Source: Pelagibius sp. Alg239-R121 (GTDB taxonomy: Bacteria; Pseudomonadota; Alphaproteobacteria; Kiloniellales; Kiloniellaceae). From it: a stretch of DNA of 64,000 bases. The notes beneath the pieces are model-generated. The model did no database searches. It saw nothing but the letters and a program-made list of their open reading frames with translations, and was not told the DNA's origin. The stretch lies in contig NZ_CAMZOF010000008.1 of NCBI RefSeq assembly GCF_947331435.1, forward strand, positions 310,001 through 374,000. Reading direction: 5' to 3'. A program made the position numbers and the translations under genes. Of the stretch, positions 1-9,007 are shown in pieces. Position 1 is the first letter of the stretch, and every line of letters begins with the position of its first letter.

Positions 1-377
1 TCTTCATCGGAGCACCAAGATGGGTTGAGCTGCTGCTTGCGCTGCGGGACCTGGGCGTCAGACCTTTCGGTCTGAAGACGACGGCGCGGCTGCCGACGGA
101 TAATTCGATAAGGAAGAGTGTTCAACCGGGAGAAGCCGTCAGCTTCTTCTGTGTGCACAGTATCAGCGACAATGAGATCATCGTTGGCGAGGACGATAAG
201 CATCTCGATTTCAGGATCTCGGTTTTTCGCGCGAGCAGGAACTCCAGCAAAATTTCTCTCGCCACCTGGGTGCACACGCACAATCGGCTTGGCCGGATCT
301 ACCTCCGCATGATTCTGCGATTTCACGTTCTGATCGTGAATGCGCGCCTTGCCGCGCTGCCAAGGGAACTCGCCTGA
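1..377 (+). CDS. DUF2867 family protein, 5' end missing
   Basis: The frame is open from the first bases of the window (reading from position 3) to a TGA at 375-377, so only the C-terminal part of the gene is present. The segment begins with APRWVELLLALRDLGVRPFGLK. It continues with a VGEDDKHLDFRISV block and an HTHNRLGRIYL block near the end. These are the conserved features of DUF2867 as I recall the family, a domain of unknown function seen alone or fused to an NAD-binding epimerase-like domain. The missing N-terminus decides which form this is. No function is assigned. Confidence 0.7.
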   Translation, partial: FIGAPRWVELLLALRDLGVRPFGLKTTARLPTDNSIRKSVQPGEAVSFFCVHSISDNEIIVGEDDKHLDFRISVFRASRNSSKISLATWVHTHNRLGRIYLRMILRFHVLIVNARLAALPRELA

Positions 378-431
378 ATCAAGGGGAGTCAGATACTATA
401 GAAACACTCTGAATTTGCGGTTGTTACCAGG

Positions 432-926
432 ATGAACAGCACATTCGAATGTCTTGGTCCAGATCACTGGCAGGTCTTCAAAGCTTTGAGATTTGAGATG
501 TTGTCCGAATCTCCCTCAGCCTTTGGCTCAAACCTGGAGAAAGAGACGGGATACGACGAAATCAAGTGGCGCAACTTTGTGAAAGCGGTCCACCCGATTG
601 TGTTGAAGGTAAATGGCGAAGTGGCTGGTACGGCCGGTTATCTCTGTCCTGTGGATGACGACCCGACCCTGGCCAAGATGGTGTCCATGTATATTGCGCC
701 GATCTATCGGGGCTATGGTCTTGGCCGCGATCTTGTCGAAGAAACATTATATTGCGTTCGGAAGGAGACTGCGGCACGTCGTGTGGTTCTCAACGTCTTT
801 CCCGGCAACGTAAGCGCAATTCGCCTCTATGAGAGTGTCGGCTTTCGCGCGGCTCAAAATGGACAGGGAATGACAATCGCTGGTAAGGAAGACAGCGAGC
901 TCACGATGGAGCATTTCTTGAACTAA
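432..926 (+). CDS. GNAT family N-acetyltransferase
   Basis: This 164-residue protein is a single GNAT fold that should transfer an acyl group from acyl-CoA to an amine. The acyl-CoA binding motif A is seen around residues 90-105 as MYIAPIYRGYGLGRDL, with the R-G-x-G-x-G pyrophosphate loop. The motif B region reads NVSAIRLYESVGF near residue 130, where the Tyr is the usual general acid. The ATG at 432 has only a weak upstream purine stretch. The acceptor substrate cannot be read from the sequence. It lies 54 bases after the DUF2867 gene on the same strand, so co-transcription is possible. Confidence 0.85.
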   Translation: MNSTFECLGPDHWQVFKALRFEMLSESPSAFGSNLEKETGYDEIKWRNFVKAVHPIVLKVNGEVAGTAGYLCPVDDDPTLAKMVSMYIAPIYRGYGLGRDLVEETLYCVRKETAARRVVLNVFPGNVSAIRLYESVGFRAAQNGQGMTIAGKEDSELTMEHFLN

Positions 927-1012
927 GCTGACGACAAGCTTTCTATCGTGATCAGTTGAGCCAGGGCTTCATGCTATCGTTCAAGACTCGAAACACGACC
1001 GAAGCAATAGGG

Positions 1013-1558
1013 ATGACACGACAAAACCCGATCCGAATTGAACTCAAAGACGTTATTCAGATTAGCGTTGCTTCGAACAGAGGCATACCGAATCATCCGC
1101 ACTTGCCGGCACTTATCTACCCGAAAGCGGTTCTACCAGATACGCTGCCCTATCAGATCAAAGCTCTCTACGCGAGAAATCGCTGGACCAAGGCTTGGGT
1201 CTATAGCTTGTTCGATTACCATCACTACCACTATGCGGCACATGAGGTGCTGACGGTGGTTGGCGGCACGGCAATGCTGCAGCTGGGTGGCGAACTCGGC
1301 CTATGTAAGGAAGTAACCTCAGGAGACGTCGTCCTTCTGCCCGCGGGCTTCGGCCACAAACTTGTCGATTCGACGCCCGACTTCTCCGTTGTCGGCGCCT
1401 ATCCTGAGGGCCAGGAGGATATCGGTTACAATCGCGCAGGATCTGATGCAGCGGCGGAGGCACAGATATTGATTGCGGCAACGCCCTTGCCCGATTGCGA
1501 CCCGATATATGGTTCCGGCAGTCTGTTAGAGGCTTTGTGGGCAGGTCCGCAACGCTAA
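1013..1558 (+). CDS. YjlB-like cupin protein
   Basis: This is a small cupin of about 181 residues. The signature DYHHYHYAAHEVL followed by a glycine-rich strand and GDVVLLPAGFGHKL gives the two cupin metal-binding histidine clusters. The overall pattern (pI/V-P-N-H-P strand, then ALYARNRWTKAW, then the HYH motif) resembles the YjlB family, whose function is unknown. I chose the ATG at 1013 because the recognisable domain begins a few residues later. A TTG at 956 and an ATG at 971 in the same frame would add up to 19 residues of low similarity. No start has a convincing ribosome binding site. Confidence 0.75.
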   Translation: MTRQNPIRIELKDVIQISVASNRGIPNHPHLPALIYPKAVLPDTLPYQIKALYARNRWTKAWVYSLFDYHHYHYAAHEVLTVVGGTAMLQLGGELGLCKEVTSGDVVLLPAGFGHKLVDSTPDFSVVGAYPEGQEDIGYNRAGSDAAAEAQILIAATPLPDCDPIYGSGSLLEALWAGPQR

Positions 1559-1831
1559 TTGGGAAGTGCCATCCAGTTCGGTCAAATGTCCCGCAGGCAT
1601 TGGTCGCTTAGCCCATTGTGCAGTTTACACTGGAAAAGACTCGGGTGAGTTAGGTCAAGCACACCAAATTGGCGTGTTACTTCTTGGCGTATTTTCTGTT
1701 TTTGATCGGATGGCGTTATCGGGTTTTCCCTGGCTCCGTTCCCGCGTATCGTAACTTATCGCGAGTCGGGCGCTTGCTTCCGGCGCGGCGAACTTTTCGG
1801 CGTGTGTCTGTGAATCAGCGGGAGATCTGAA

Positions 1832-3805
1832 ATGCCTGTCTCAATCGGAATGACCCTGCGTCCTCTTGCGTCCGCCACTGCAATCTGTGTCGGCGTTATT
1901 TCAGTTTCCGGCCCGGCCATAGGCGATACGACTGCGCAGCTGCGTATCTTGGAAACCACGGATATCCATGTTCACGTTGTCGACTATGACTATTACGCCG
2001 ACAAACCCTCCGCTTCGGTTGGATTGGCCAAGGTCGCAACGCTGATCGAGCAGGCGCGGGCGGAAAACGTCAACTCCCTGATGATTGACAACGGAGATTT
2101 GATCCAAGGCAATCCACTCGGTGACTACATGGCTAAACGCCGAGGGCTGGAAAAAGACGATGTACATCCGGTTTACAAGGCCATGAACCTGATCGATTAC
2201 GATGTCGGTAATATCGGCAATCACGAGTTCAACTACGGCTTGGATTTCCTCGGCAAAGCGCTGGCGGGCGCAAAATTTCCTTACGTCAGTGCAAATGTCT
2301 ATCAGGATGACGGGGATCTGGATCCGAGTAACGACAAACCATACTTTGCACCCTACGTCATTCTCGAGCGCGAACTTCTGGCAGAAGACGGTAAGAGCTA
2401 TCCGATCAAGATCGGTGTAATCGGCTTCGTGCCGCCACAAGTCATGCAGTGGGATAAGGCCAATCTGGCCGGTAAACTGATCGCGCGCGATATTGTCGAC
2501 ACCGCACACCGCTACGTCCCTGAAATGCGGGCGCTAGGGGCCGATGTCGTGATCGCTGTCCCGCATTCAGGACTGACAACTGCAGCTCCCAAAGCGCTTG
2601 ACGAGAACGCAACTTACGAATTGAGCTTGATCCCGGGAATAGACGCTATCCTCTTTGGTCACGCGCATCAGGTTTTCCCATCGGACAGCTACGCCGACAT
2701 GCCAGGCGTCGACATCAGGTCGGGGACGATCAACGGTGTTCCAGCAACCATGCCCGGTTTCTGGGGTAGCCATCTGGGGCTTGTGGATCTTAACCTGCGG
2801 CGCAGCGATGCAGGTAAGTGGCGGGTGACTTCAGGAACCGGCTCGGTACGTGCTGTCTTCAAGCGCGATGGGCGCAAGAAGATTCCGCTGGTTGACGCCG
2901 ATCCGAAGATTCTTGCAGCCGTCGCCGAGGAACACCAGGCAACGATCGCCTACATGAGCGAAGCGGTGGGTAAGGTCGAAGCGCCGATCAACAGCTACTT
3001 TGCCCTGGTCGCCGACGACCCCTCTATTCAAATCGTGACCAATGCACAAAAATGGTACGTCGAGGAGCTGATCAAGGGAACGGAATACGATGGTATTCCA
3101 GTCCTCTCCGCCGGTGCTCCCTTCAAGGCCGGAGGTCGCGGTGGCCCAGACTATTACACTCTGGTGGAAAGCGGCGATATTGCTCTCAGAAATGTCGCCG
3201 ATTTGTACATCTACCCCAATACCTTGCGTGCCGTTCTTCTTACAGGAGGCGAGGTCCGGGAGTGGCTCGAAATGTCTGCGGGCGCTTTTAACAGAATCGA
3301 CCCGACTTCGGGTGCCGAACAGGCGCTCTTGAACCCGGAATTTCCGTCCTACAATTACGACGTCATTGATGGCGTGACCTATGAAATCGATCTGACTCAG
3401 CCTGCCCGTTACGCCAAGGACGGGACGCTGGCCGATCCGGATGCACATCGCATTACAGAGCTCAAATTCGATGGCGCACCGATCGACCCGGAGGCGAAGT
3501 TTATCGTCGCTACCAATAATTATCGTGCAGGTGGGGGTGGCAATTTCCCGCGGTTGGATGGCAGCACCACGATCATCGAGGCGCCCGATGAAAATCGTAC
3601 GGTCCTCGCCAACTATATTTTCGAATTGAAGAGCTTCAATCCTTCCGCCGACATGAATTGGTCTTTCAAAGCCATACCCGGAGACGTCAATGTGACTTTC
3701 TCGTCGTCGCCATCTGCATCTTCCGTGCTGGACGGAACCTTGCCGATCGAGGCAGCGGGGCAGGCGGACGATGGCTTCGCGAAGTATCGAATGATTATGA
3801 AATAG
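1832..3805 (+). CDS. cpdB: Periplasmic 2',3'-cyclic-nucleotide 2'-phosphodiesterase / 3'-nucleotidase
   Basis: This 657-residue exported enzyme is expected to hydrolyse 2',3'-cyclic nucleotides and 3'-nucleotides, allowing nucleotide scavenging. An N-terminal hydrophobic segment (residues about 8-30) fits a signal peptide. The calcineurin-like metallophosphatase motifs follow in order: TTDIHVHV, DNGDLIQG, IGNHEFNYG and a GHAHQ block near residue 280. The second half has the 5'-nucleotidase C-terminal domain, including an NNYRAGGGGNFPRL stretch that lines the base pocket in this family. Length matches CpdB. The ATG at 1832 follows a GGGAG ribosome site. The gene stands alone. Confidence 0.92.
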   Translation: MPVSIGMTLRPLASATAICVGVISVSGPAIGDTTAQLRILETTDIHVHVVDYDYYADKPSASVGLAKVATLIEQARAENVNSLMIDNGDLIQGNPLGDYMAKRRGLEKDDVHPVYKAMNLIDYDVGNIGNHEFNYGLDFLGKALAGAKFPYVSANVYQDDGDLDPSNDKPYFAPYVILERELLAEDGKSYPIKIGVIGFVPPQVMQWDKANLAGKLIARDIVDTAHRYVPEMRALGADVVIAVPHSGLTTAAPKALDENATYELSLIPGIDAILFGHAHQVFPSDSYADMPGVDIRSGTINGVPATMPGFWGSHLGLVDLNLRRSDAGKWRVTSGTGSVRAVFKRDGRKKIPLVDADPKILAAVAEEHQATIAYMSEAVGKVEAPINSYFALVADDPSIQIVTNAQKWYVEELIKGTEYDGIPVLSAGAPFKAGGRGGPDYYTLVESGDIALRNVADLYIYPNTLRAVLLTGGEVREWLEMSAGAFNRIDPTSGAEQALLNPEFPSYNYDVIDGVTYEIDLTQPARYAKDGTLADPDAHRITELKFDGAPIDPEAKFIVATNNYRAGGGGNFPRLDGSTTIIEAPDENRTVLANYIFELKSFNPSADMNWSFKAIPGDVNVTFSSSPSASSVLDGTLPIEAAGQADDGFAKYRMIMK

Positions 3806-3849
3806 CCAGCCACGAGTTAACGACGGCATAGGGAAGTCAGGCCAGTTTT

Positions 3850-4401
3850 ATGAGTACTATTCTGCGTGCCCATCGTGGGATTATGCCGAAAATCCACGAA
3901 ACGGCTTTTATTGCGGAAACGGCCGTGATCATCGGGGATGTGGAAATCGGTCCCGGGTCGTCGGTCTGGTACGGATGCGTGATCCGGGGCGATGTCAATG
4001 CCATCAGGATCGGGGCGGATACCAACATTCAGGACGGCAGTGTCATCCATGTGACGCATGACCGGAACGGCGACTACCGTCAAACAGGCGGTGGTGTCTC
4101 CACGACAATCGGAGACGGGGTGACGATCGGCCATATGGCGCTGCTGCACGCCTGCGAAATCGAGTCTCACGCCTTTATCGGCATGCGCGCTGTACTAATG
4201 GATAAAGCAGTGGTGGAGACCGGTGCCATGGTTGCCGCAGGTGCGATGGTAACGCCGGGGAAACGCGTTTTGAGCGGTCAGCTTTGGTCGGGTGCACCGG
4301 CGGCTTACATGCGCGACGTAAAGCCCGACGAAGCTGAATTCATTAGCTATCTGGGCGGCAACTACGCCGATCTGGCTGCATCCTACAGAGATCAGGCCTA
4401 G
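3850..4401 (+). CDS. Gamma-class carbonic anhydrase family protein
   Basis: This 183-residue left-handed beta-helix protein is built from hexapeptide repeats, for example AVIIGD-VEIGPG and ADTNIQDG. The zinc-ligand histidines of the gamma carbonic anhydrase family can be placed at H67 or H70 (VIHVTH), H95 and H100 (IGHMALLH). It lacks the long acidic loop of the Cam enzyme and so belongs to the CamH/YrdA/PaaY branch. Catalytic activity in that branch is variable, so CO2 hydration is likely but not assured. It is convergent with the PHA synthase gene. Confidence 0.9.
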   Translation: MSTILRAHRGIMPKIHETAFIAETAVIIGDVEIGPGSSVWYGCVIRGDVNAIRIGADTNIQDGSVIHVTHDRNGDYRQTGGGVSTTIGDGVTIGHMALLHACEIESHAFIGMRAVLMDKAVVETGAMVAAGAMVTPGKRVLSGQLWSGAPAAYMRDVKPDEAEFISYLGGNYADLAASYRDQA

Positions 4402-4422
4402 ATTCTGACCCTCAGCGAGCGT

Positions 4423-6222
4423 TCAGCGTTTCAGACTGACTTTGACATAACTTCCCGGAGCGTCCTCGATCGCCTTGATCTTTCCGGCACCCGGTTTTCG
4501 GGCGGTCACCTGTTTGCCCTGGTGTTTGTTTAGCCAACGCGACCAATCTGTCCACCAAGACCCTTCGTGTTTCTTGGCATTCTTGTACCAGGTCTCCGGG
4601 TGCTTGGCGCGTTTACTGTTGGTCCAATAAGCGTATTTGCTGGTTTCTGGCGGATTCACCACCCCTGCGACATGACCCGCAGCGGTCAGAACGAAGTGTA
4701 CCGGCCCGTTAAAGAGATCTACGGCGAGATACGTCGAACGCCAGGGTGCGATATGATCTTCCTTGGCGGCGACCATGAAGACCGGCGTTTCGATCTTTGC
4801 GAGATCGATCGCGACGCCGTCGAGGATCACGCCCCCTGGAACGGCTAACAGGTTCTCCAGATACATCTTACGCAGATAGAAGGAATGCATGGCGGCAGGC
4901 ATGCGGGTGGCGTCTTCGTTCCAATAAAGCAGGTCGAAAGGAAAGGGTTCTTTGCCCAGCAGGTAGTTATTAACCACGAAAGACCAAATCAGGTCGTTGG
5001 CCCGCAACAGATTGAAGGTTGCGGCCATCTCCTTGCCGTCCAAATACCCCTGCTGTTCCATCTTTTCTTCCAGCAGAGTCACCTGCTCTTCGTCGATGAA
5101 GACGCCAAGTTCTCCGGGTTCGGAGAAGTCTGTCAGGGTCGCGATAAAGGTCGCGGCGTGAACCAGCGGTTTTTTCTTTTCGGCTAGAAAAGCCAGCGTT
5201 ACCGAAAGAAGTGTGCCGCCGAGGCAATAACCAATTGCGTTAACATCGTCTTCGCCTGTTGCCTTGCAGATCACGTCGATGGCCGCGAGCGGACCTTCCA
5301 GCATGTAATCCTCAAAGGTCTTTTGCGCCAGGCTTTCGTCCGGGTTAACCCAGGAGATGCAAAAGACCGTCAGACCTTCGTCGACCATCCACTTGATGAA
5401 AGAATTCTCCGGCCTGAGGTCGAGGATGTAATACTTGTTGATCCAGGGCGGCACGATCAGAACCGGCCGTTTGGCAACCTTTTTCGTGGTCGGGCTGTAT
5501 TGGATCAGCTGCATCAAATCGTTTTGAAAGACCACTTTACCGGGTGTCACGGCAACGTCCTCGCCCAGAGTAAAGGCCTCGTCGTCCGTCATGCTGATTT
5601 TCAGCTGCCCGCCGCCTCGGCTGAGGTCGTGGAGCAGGTGGTCCAGGCCCTTAATCAGATTTTGCCCGCCACTTTCCACAGTTGCGCGCAGCACTTCGGG
5701 GTTGGTGAAAAGAAAGTTGGAGGGCGCAAGGGCGTCGACGAACTGACGGGTGAAGAAGTCGATCTTTTCGGCCTCGTGTTCATCCTTCCCATGGAGACTC
5801 TGAACGGTCGAGCGCAGCCATCTGGCGCTGAGCAGATAAGATTGCTTGATGTAGTCGAAGAGCTGGTTGTCCTCCCAGGCCTCGTCCTTGAACCGCCGGT
5901 CGTGCCTGTCCGGTGAAATAGTGGGTTCGACCTCGTGGCCCATCATGCGCCGGGTCGTGGACTGCCAGAGGTCCATATAGCTCTTCCACAGCGACATTTG
6001 CGCCTGGACCATGATTGCCGGGTTGGTCATCAAGCGGGTTGTCAGCTCCAGGAAGGCACCTCCGATGTTCAGAGGATCGACCTGTGACGCATAATCGATG
6101 CCGTAGTTGTCCTTCAGGAAGTCAGTCACCATATCGCGACTCTGCTCGGCAATCATGCCGAGAGAGCTGGCGAGGTCCTGTGTTTCTTCTGGGGTGTTTT
6201 CGGCGTACGGTTGCTCATCCAT
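4423..6222 (-). CDS. phaC: Class I poly(R)-hydroxyalkanoate synthase
   Basis: This 599-residue enzyme polymerises (R)-3-hydroxyacyl-CoA into storage polyester on granules. The N-terminal PhaC domain is followed by an alpha/beta hydrolase core. The nucleophile is the Cys of GYCLGG (C333). The catalytic Asp is in the AAKEDHIAPW segment and the His in TAAGHVAGVV. Length and the absence of a PhaE or PhaR partner nearby mark it as class I. No phaA, phaB or phasin gene is adjacent. The upstream region is shared with the divergent OmpA-domain lipoprotein gene. Confidence 0.96.
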   Translation of the reverse strand: MDEQPYAENTPEETQDLASSLGMIAEQSRDMVTDFLKDNYGIDYASQVDPLNIGGAFLELTTRLMTNPAIMVQAQMSLWKSYMDLWQSTTRRMMGHEVEPTISPDRHDRRFKDEAWEDNQLFDYIKQSYLLSARWLRSTVQSLHGKDEHEAEKIDFFTRQFVDALAPSNFLFTNPEVLRATVESGGQNLIKGLDHLLHDLSRGGGQLKISMTDDEAFTLGEDVAVTPGKVVFQNDLMQLIQYSPTTKKVAKRPVLIVPPWINKYYILDLRPENSFIKWMVDEGLTVFCISWVNPDESLAQKTFEDYMLEGPLAAIDVICKATGEDDVNAIGYCLGGTLLSVTLAFLAEKKKPLVHAATFIATLTDFSEPGELGVFIDEEQVTLLEEKMEQQGYLDGKEMAATFNLLRANDLIWSFVVNNYLLGKEPFPFDLLYWNEDATRMPAAMHSFYLRKMYLENLLAVPGGVILDGVAIDLAKIETPVFMVAAKEDHIAPWRSTYLAVDLFNGPVHFVLTAAGHVAGVVNPPETSKYAYWTNSKRAKHPETWYKNAKKHEGSWWTDWSRWLNKHQGKQVTARKPGAGKIKAIEDAPGSYVKVSLKR

Positions 6223-6364
6223 GAGGCCTTGCCTATGATTCCTCCGATTCGAAAATAAAGCGGCTTCTCCGCAAGAGTTGTAATGCCTTGTATCCTATGA
6301 CGCGCACGGAAAACGCATTGAAACAATTCAAGAATGCCACGTTACGAAGGGCCTTTATAGGGGG

Positions 6365-6379
6365 CAACAACGCTTGTTG
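6365..6379. repeat. Short inverted repeat in the phaC / lipoprotein divergent region
   Basis: CAACAA and TTGTTG arms separated by three bases lie between the two divergent starts. This could be a regulator-binding site. PHA genes are often controlled by PhaR, but no PhaR gene is visible in the window. The assignment is inference only. Confidence 0.25.
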
Positions 6380-6461
6380 TAGCTTTTTAAAGCATCGTAA
6401 CGTTATAAGGACAGACTTTGCGCCGAAAATGTGCGGTAAATCCGGGGGATAAGGCTGGAAA

Positions 6462-7652
6462 ATGATCATGGCCAGCGATAACACGTTCGAAAAAATGTGT
6501 CGTGGGTGGCGAGTCCGAAGCGCCACTGTCATCACCGTTGCAATGCTGTTGACCGGCTGCTCTTCCGGGTCCGACTGGGCCGATCCGGGCGAGTGGTTGT
6601 CTAGCGACGACGAAAGTGCCTCCTCCACGCCGGCTCCCGCTGAGAGCGAACCTGCAGAGGGTTTTCCCAATTTATCCAGTGTCCCTGGCGAGGCTCCGGA
6701 AACTTCCTCACGCTCCGCACGTGACAATGTGAGTGAGGGCCTGTCGGCAGACCGGTCTAACGCGCGCTACAGTGATCAATCCCTGACGGCAGAATCCACA
6801 CTGATACCGCCTGCGCCACCGCCGCCAAGTGCTCCAAAGCGGGCGCCCGTGACGCCTGCAGCACCTGCGCCGGCCGCTGCGCCGTCGCCAGCGCCTGCTA
6901 CGCCAGCAGCTCCGGCTGCGCCTGCGGCTGCAAGCGTGACGCCCAAACCAGCTGCCCCGGCAGCACCGGCTACACCTACGGCGACACCGGCTTCACCTCC
7001 GCCGCCACCGCCAACACCGGCTGCGCCTGGAACGACGGTCCTTTCTGCAGCACCTAAGGCTGTCGCGGCTGCGCCAGCCGCCAAGACTGCGGCCGCGCCC
7101 CGGTCCAATTCAACCTCTGAATTGCCGCCTGCATTTCCGGCGCGTGCAGCACAGCCCAACACGTCGAATTATGTTCCGCCGACCTTTGAGGCGCCGCGTT
7201 ATCAGTTGCCTGGACGCGGAACGGCGTCTCCCGGTGCTACCCAACAGCAGACCGCCCGCGCCCCGGTGCCAGGGGCGTCCGGAGCAGCCGGCGCGTCAGG
7301 CCAGCTAACGGCAGTGATCTACTTTGGTCATGGGTCGTTCGGCCTGGATAACAACGACTTGAAGGTGTTGCGTGACGTCGCGGCTATCCAACGCGAGAAG
7401 AATGCCCGAGTCTTAGTTATCGGTCACTCAAGCTCACGTACAGGTTCAACCGACGCGGTAAACCACAGGGTCGTCAACCTGGAGACATCGCTGAAACGCG
7501 CAAATTCCGTGGCGGCAGCGCTGGCGCGGCTGGGAGTTCCCAAGGACCAGGTTGTCGCAGAGGCCCGTTCAGACAATCAGCCGGTATTTCACGAATTTAT
7601 GCCGACAGGCGAAGCCGGTAACCGCCGTGCTGAGATCTATCTGGCATATTAG
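6462..7652 (+). CDS. OmpA-domain lipoprotein with long Pro/Ala-rich linker
   Basis: This 396-residue protein has a positively charged start, a hydrophobic segment and a lipobox LTGC with the lipidated Cys at C33. Residues about 105-235 form a low-complexity Ala/Pro linker. The last 110 residues are an OmpA-like peptidoglycan-binding domain. It starts at the TAVIYFGHGS strand, has the D and R residues expected to hold diaminopimelate (STDAVN and SLKRANSV), and ends with GNRRAEIYLAY. It probably bridges a membrane and the peptidoglycan like a Pal or CpoB-type tether, the linker setting the reach. An ATG three codons downstream (6468) is an alternative start. Confidence 0.85.
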   Translation: MIMASDNTFEKMCRGWRVRSATVITVAMLLTGCSSGSDWADPGEWLSSDDESASSTPAPAESEPAEGFPNLSSVPGEAPETSSRSARDNVSEGLSADRSNARYSDQSLTAESTLIPPAPPPPSAPKRAPVTPAAPAPAAAPSPAPATPAAPAAPAAASVTPKPAAPAAPATPTATPASPPPPPPTPAAPGTTVLSAAPKAVAAAPAAKTAAAPRSNSTSELPPAFPARAAQPNTSNYVPPTFEAPRYQLPGRGTASPGATQQQTARAPVPGASGAAGASGQLTAVIYFGHGSFGLDNNDLKVLRDVAAIQREKNARVLVIGHSSSRTGSTDAVNHRVVNLETSLKRANSVAAALARLGVPKDQVVAEARSDNQPVFHEFMPTGEAGNRRAEIYLAY

Positions 7653-7694
7653 GCGGCGGAGCGCTAAAAAGCGGGGCGTTGGCCGGTTACGCCT

Positions 7695-7724
7695 GAGGGG
7701 GAAGACCCGCGGGTCCTTTTCCTC
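7695..7724 (+). terminator. Possible hairpin terminator after the OmpA-domain lipoprotein gene
   Basis: A 14-bp hairpin with one mismatch and three G-U pairs has the core GACCC-GC-GGGTC at 7704-7715. The T-rich run is inside the 3' arm and a second T run follows at 7740-7745, so it is not a classic terminator. Confidence 0.3.
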
Positions 7725-7786
7725 AAATCCGAAGCTGGCTTTTTAAAACTCAATGCCAATTATTGGCGATTTCCCAAGAGTTTGCG

Positions 7787-9007
7787 ATGGAACAAGAATT
7801 TCACCGTATCAAGCGTCTGCCGCCTTATGTGTTTGCCGAAGTCAACGACCTGAAGGCAAAGGCCCGCGCAGCCGGTGAAGATATCATCGACTTTGGTATG
7901 GGAAATCCCGATCAGCCACCGCCGCCGCATGTCATCGCAAAGCTGGTTGAGGCGGCCCAGGATCCACGGACGCATCGCTATTCCACCTCCCGTGGAATTC
8001 CTGGATTGCGCAAGGCGCTCGCAGCCTACTATCAGCGCCGTTTCGGCGTGGAAATCGACCCAGACAGCGAAACCTGTGTAACGATCGGCTCGAAAGAGGG
8101 GCTCGCCAATCTGGCGCAGGCGATTACTTCACCGGGCGACATTATCCTAGTGCCGAACCCGAGCTATCCGATCCATGCCTTTGGTTTCATCATTGCCGGC
8201 GCATCGATCCGAAGCATGCCGGTCGGGTCGGATTTCGACTTCATGGCGCAGCTCGAACGTGCCGTGAAGCATTCAGTGCCTAAACCTACGGCATTGGTGC
8301 TCAATTATCCTGCCAACCCAACCGCTGAAGTGGTCGGTGTCGACTTTTACGCCGAGGTGGTCGACTTCTGCCGTCGTCATGGGATCTATGTGATTTCGGA
8401 TTTAGCCTATGCCGAAGTCTATTTCGAAGGCGATCCGCCGCCATCGATCCTGCAGGTGCCGGGTGCCCGGGACATCGCCGTGGAGTTCACGTCGCTCAGC
8501 AAGACCTATTCCATGCCGGGCTGGCGGGTCGGATTCTGTACCGGGAACAAGAAACTGGTCGCCGCTTTGATGCGGGTGAAATCCTATGTCGACTACGGCG
8601 CCTTTACCCCGATCCAGGTCGCGGCAACCACGGCCTTGAACGGCGATCAAAGCTGCATCGACGAGATGCGCGCCCGTTATAAATCCCGGCGGGATGTTCT
8701 CATTTCCGGGCTGGAAGCGGCAGGTTGGGACGTGCCTAGTCCGCCCGCCACCATGTTCGCCTGGGCGCCTCTGCCTCCAGAGTTCGCAGATCTGGGTTCG
8801 CTGGAGTTTTCCAAGCTTCTCCTGCAACACGCCAAGGTCGCTGTGGCGCCAGGCGTTGGTTTTGGAGAATATGGTGATGGACATGTTCGCTTAGGACTGG
8901 TCGAGAACGAACACCGCACACGTCAGGCAGTTCGAAATATCAAGGCACTTTTCAAGGACCCTGAGAAGGTCCGCAACCTAATGGACGAGCGGAAAATAGC
9001 ATCGTGA
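7787..9007 (+). CDS. PLP-dependent class I/II aminotransferase (AlaC / LL-DAP aminotransferase-like)
   Basis: The 406-residue protein is a fold-type I aminotransferase. The PLP lysine is K239 in SLSKTYSMPGWRVGF, D205 and Y208 lie in the cofactor-binding SDLAYAE motif, and NYPANPTA is the usual substrate-side motif. Homologues next to homoserine dehydrogenase in alphaproteobacteria are commonly labelled LL-diaminopimelate aminotransferase or alanine transaminase; the true amino donor is uncertain. I chose the ATG at 7787, which has AAGAG upstream, over a TTG at 7763. The stop overlaps the start of the next gene by four bases, implying translational coupling with hom. Confidence 0.85.
   Translation: MEQEFHRIKRLPPYVFAEVNDLKAKARAAGEDIIDFGMGNPDQPPPPHVIAKLVEAAQDPRTHRYSTSRGIPGLRKALAAYYQRRFGVEIDPDSETCVTIGSKEGLANLAQAITSPGDIILVPNPSYPIHAFGFIIAGASIRSMPVGSDFDFMAQLERAVKHSVPKPTALVLNYPANPTAEVVGVDFYAEVVDFCRRHGIYVISDLAYAEVYFEGDPPPSILQVPGARDIAVEFTSLSKTYSMPGWRVGFCTGNKKLVAALMRVKSYVDYGAFTPIQVAATTALNGDQSCIDEMRARYKSRRDVLISGLEAAGWDVPSPPATMFAWAPLPPEFADLGSLEFSKLLLQHAKVAVAPGVGFGEYGDGHVRLGLVENEHRTRQAVRNIKALFKDPEKVRNLMDERKIAS

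Noticed and set aside
1566-1754. Short plus-strand frame between the cupin and cpdB genes
   Set aside because: 62 codons, no ribosome site and no similarity.
6776-7162. Long minus-strand open frame with a Gly/Ala-rich protein opposite the OmpA-lipoprotein linker
   Set aside because: It is the mirror of the Pro/Ala-rich codons on the plus strand and has no start signal or domain.
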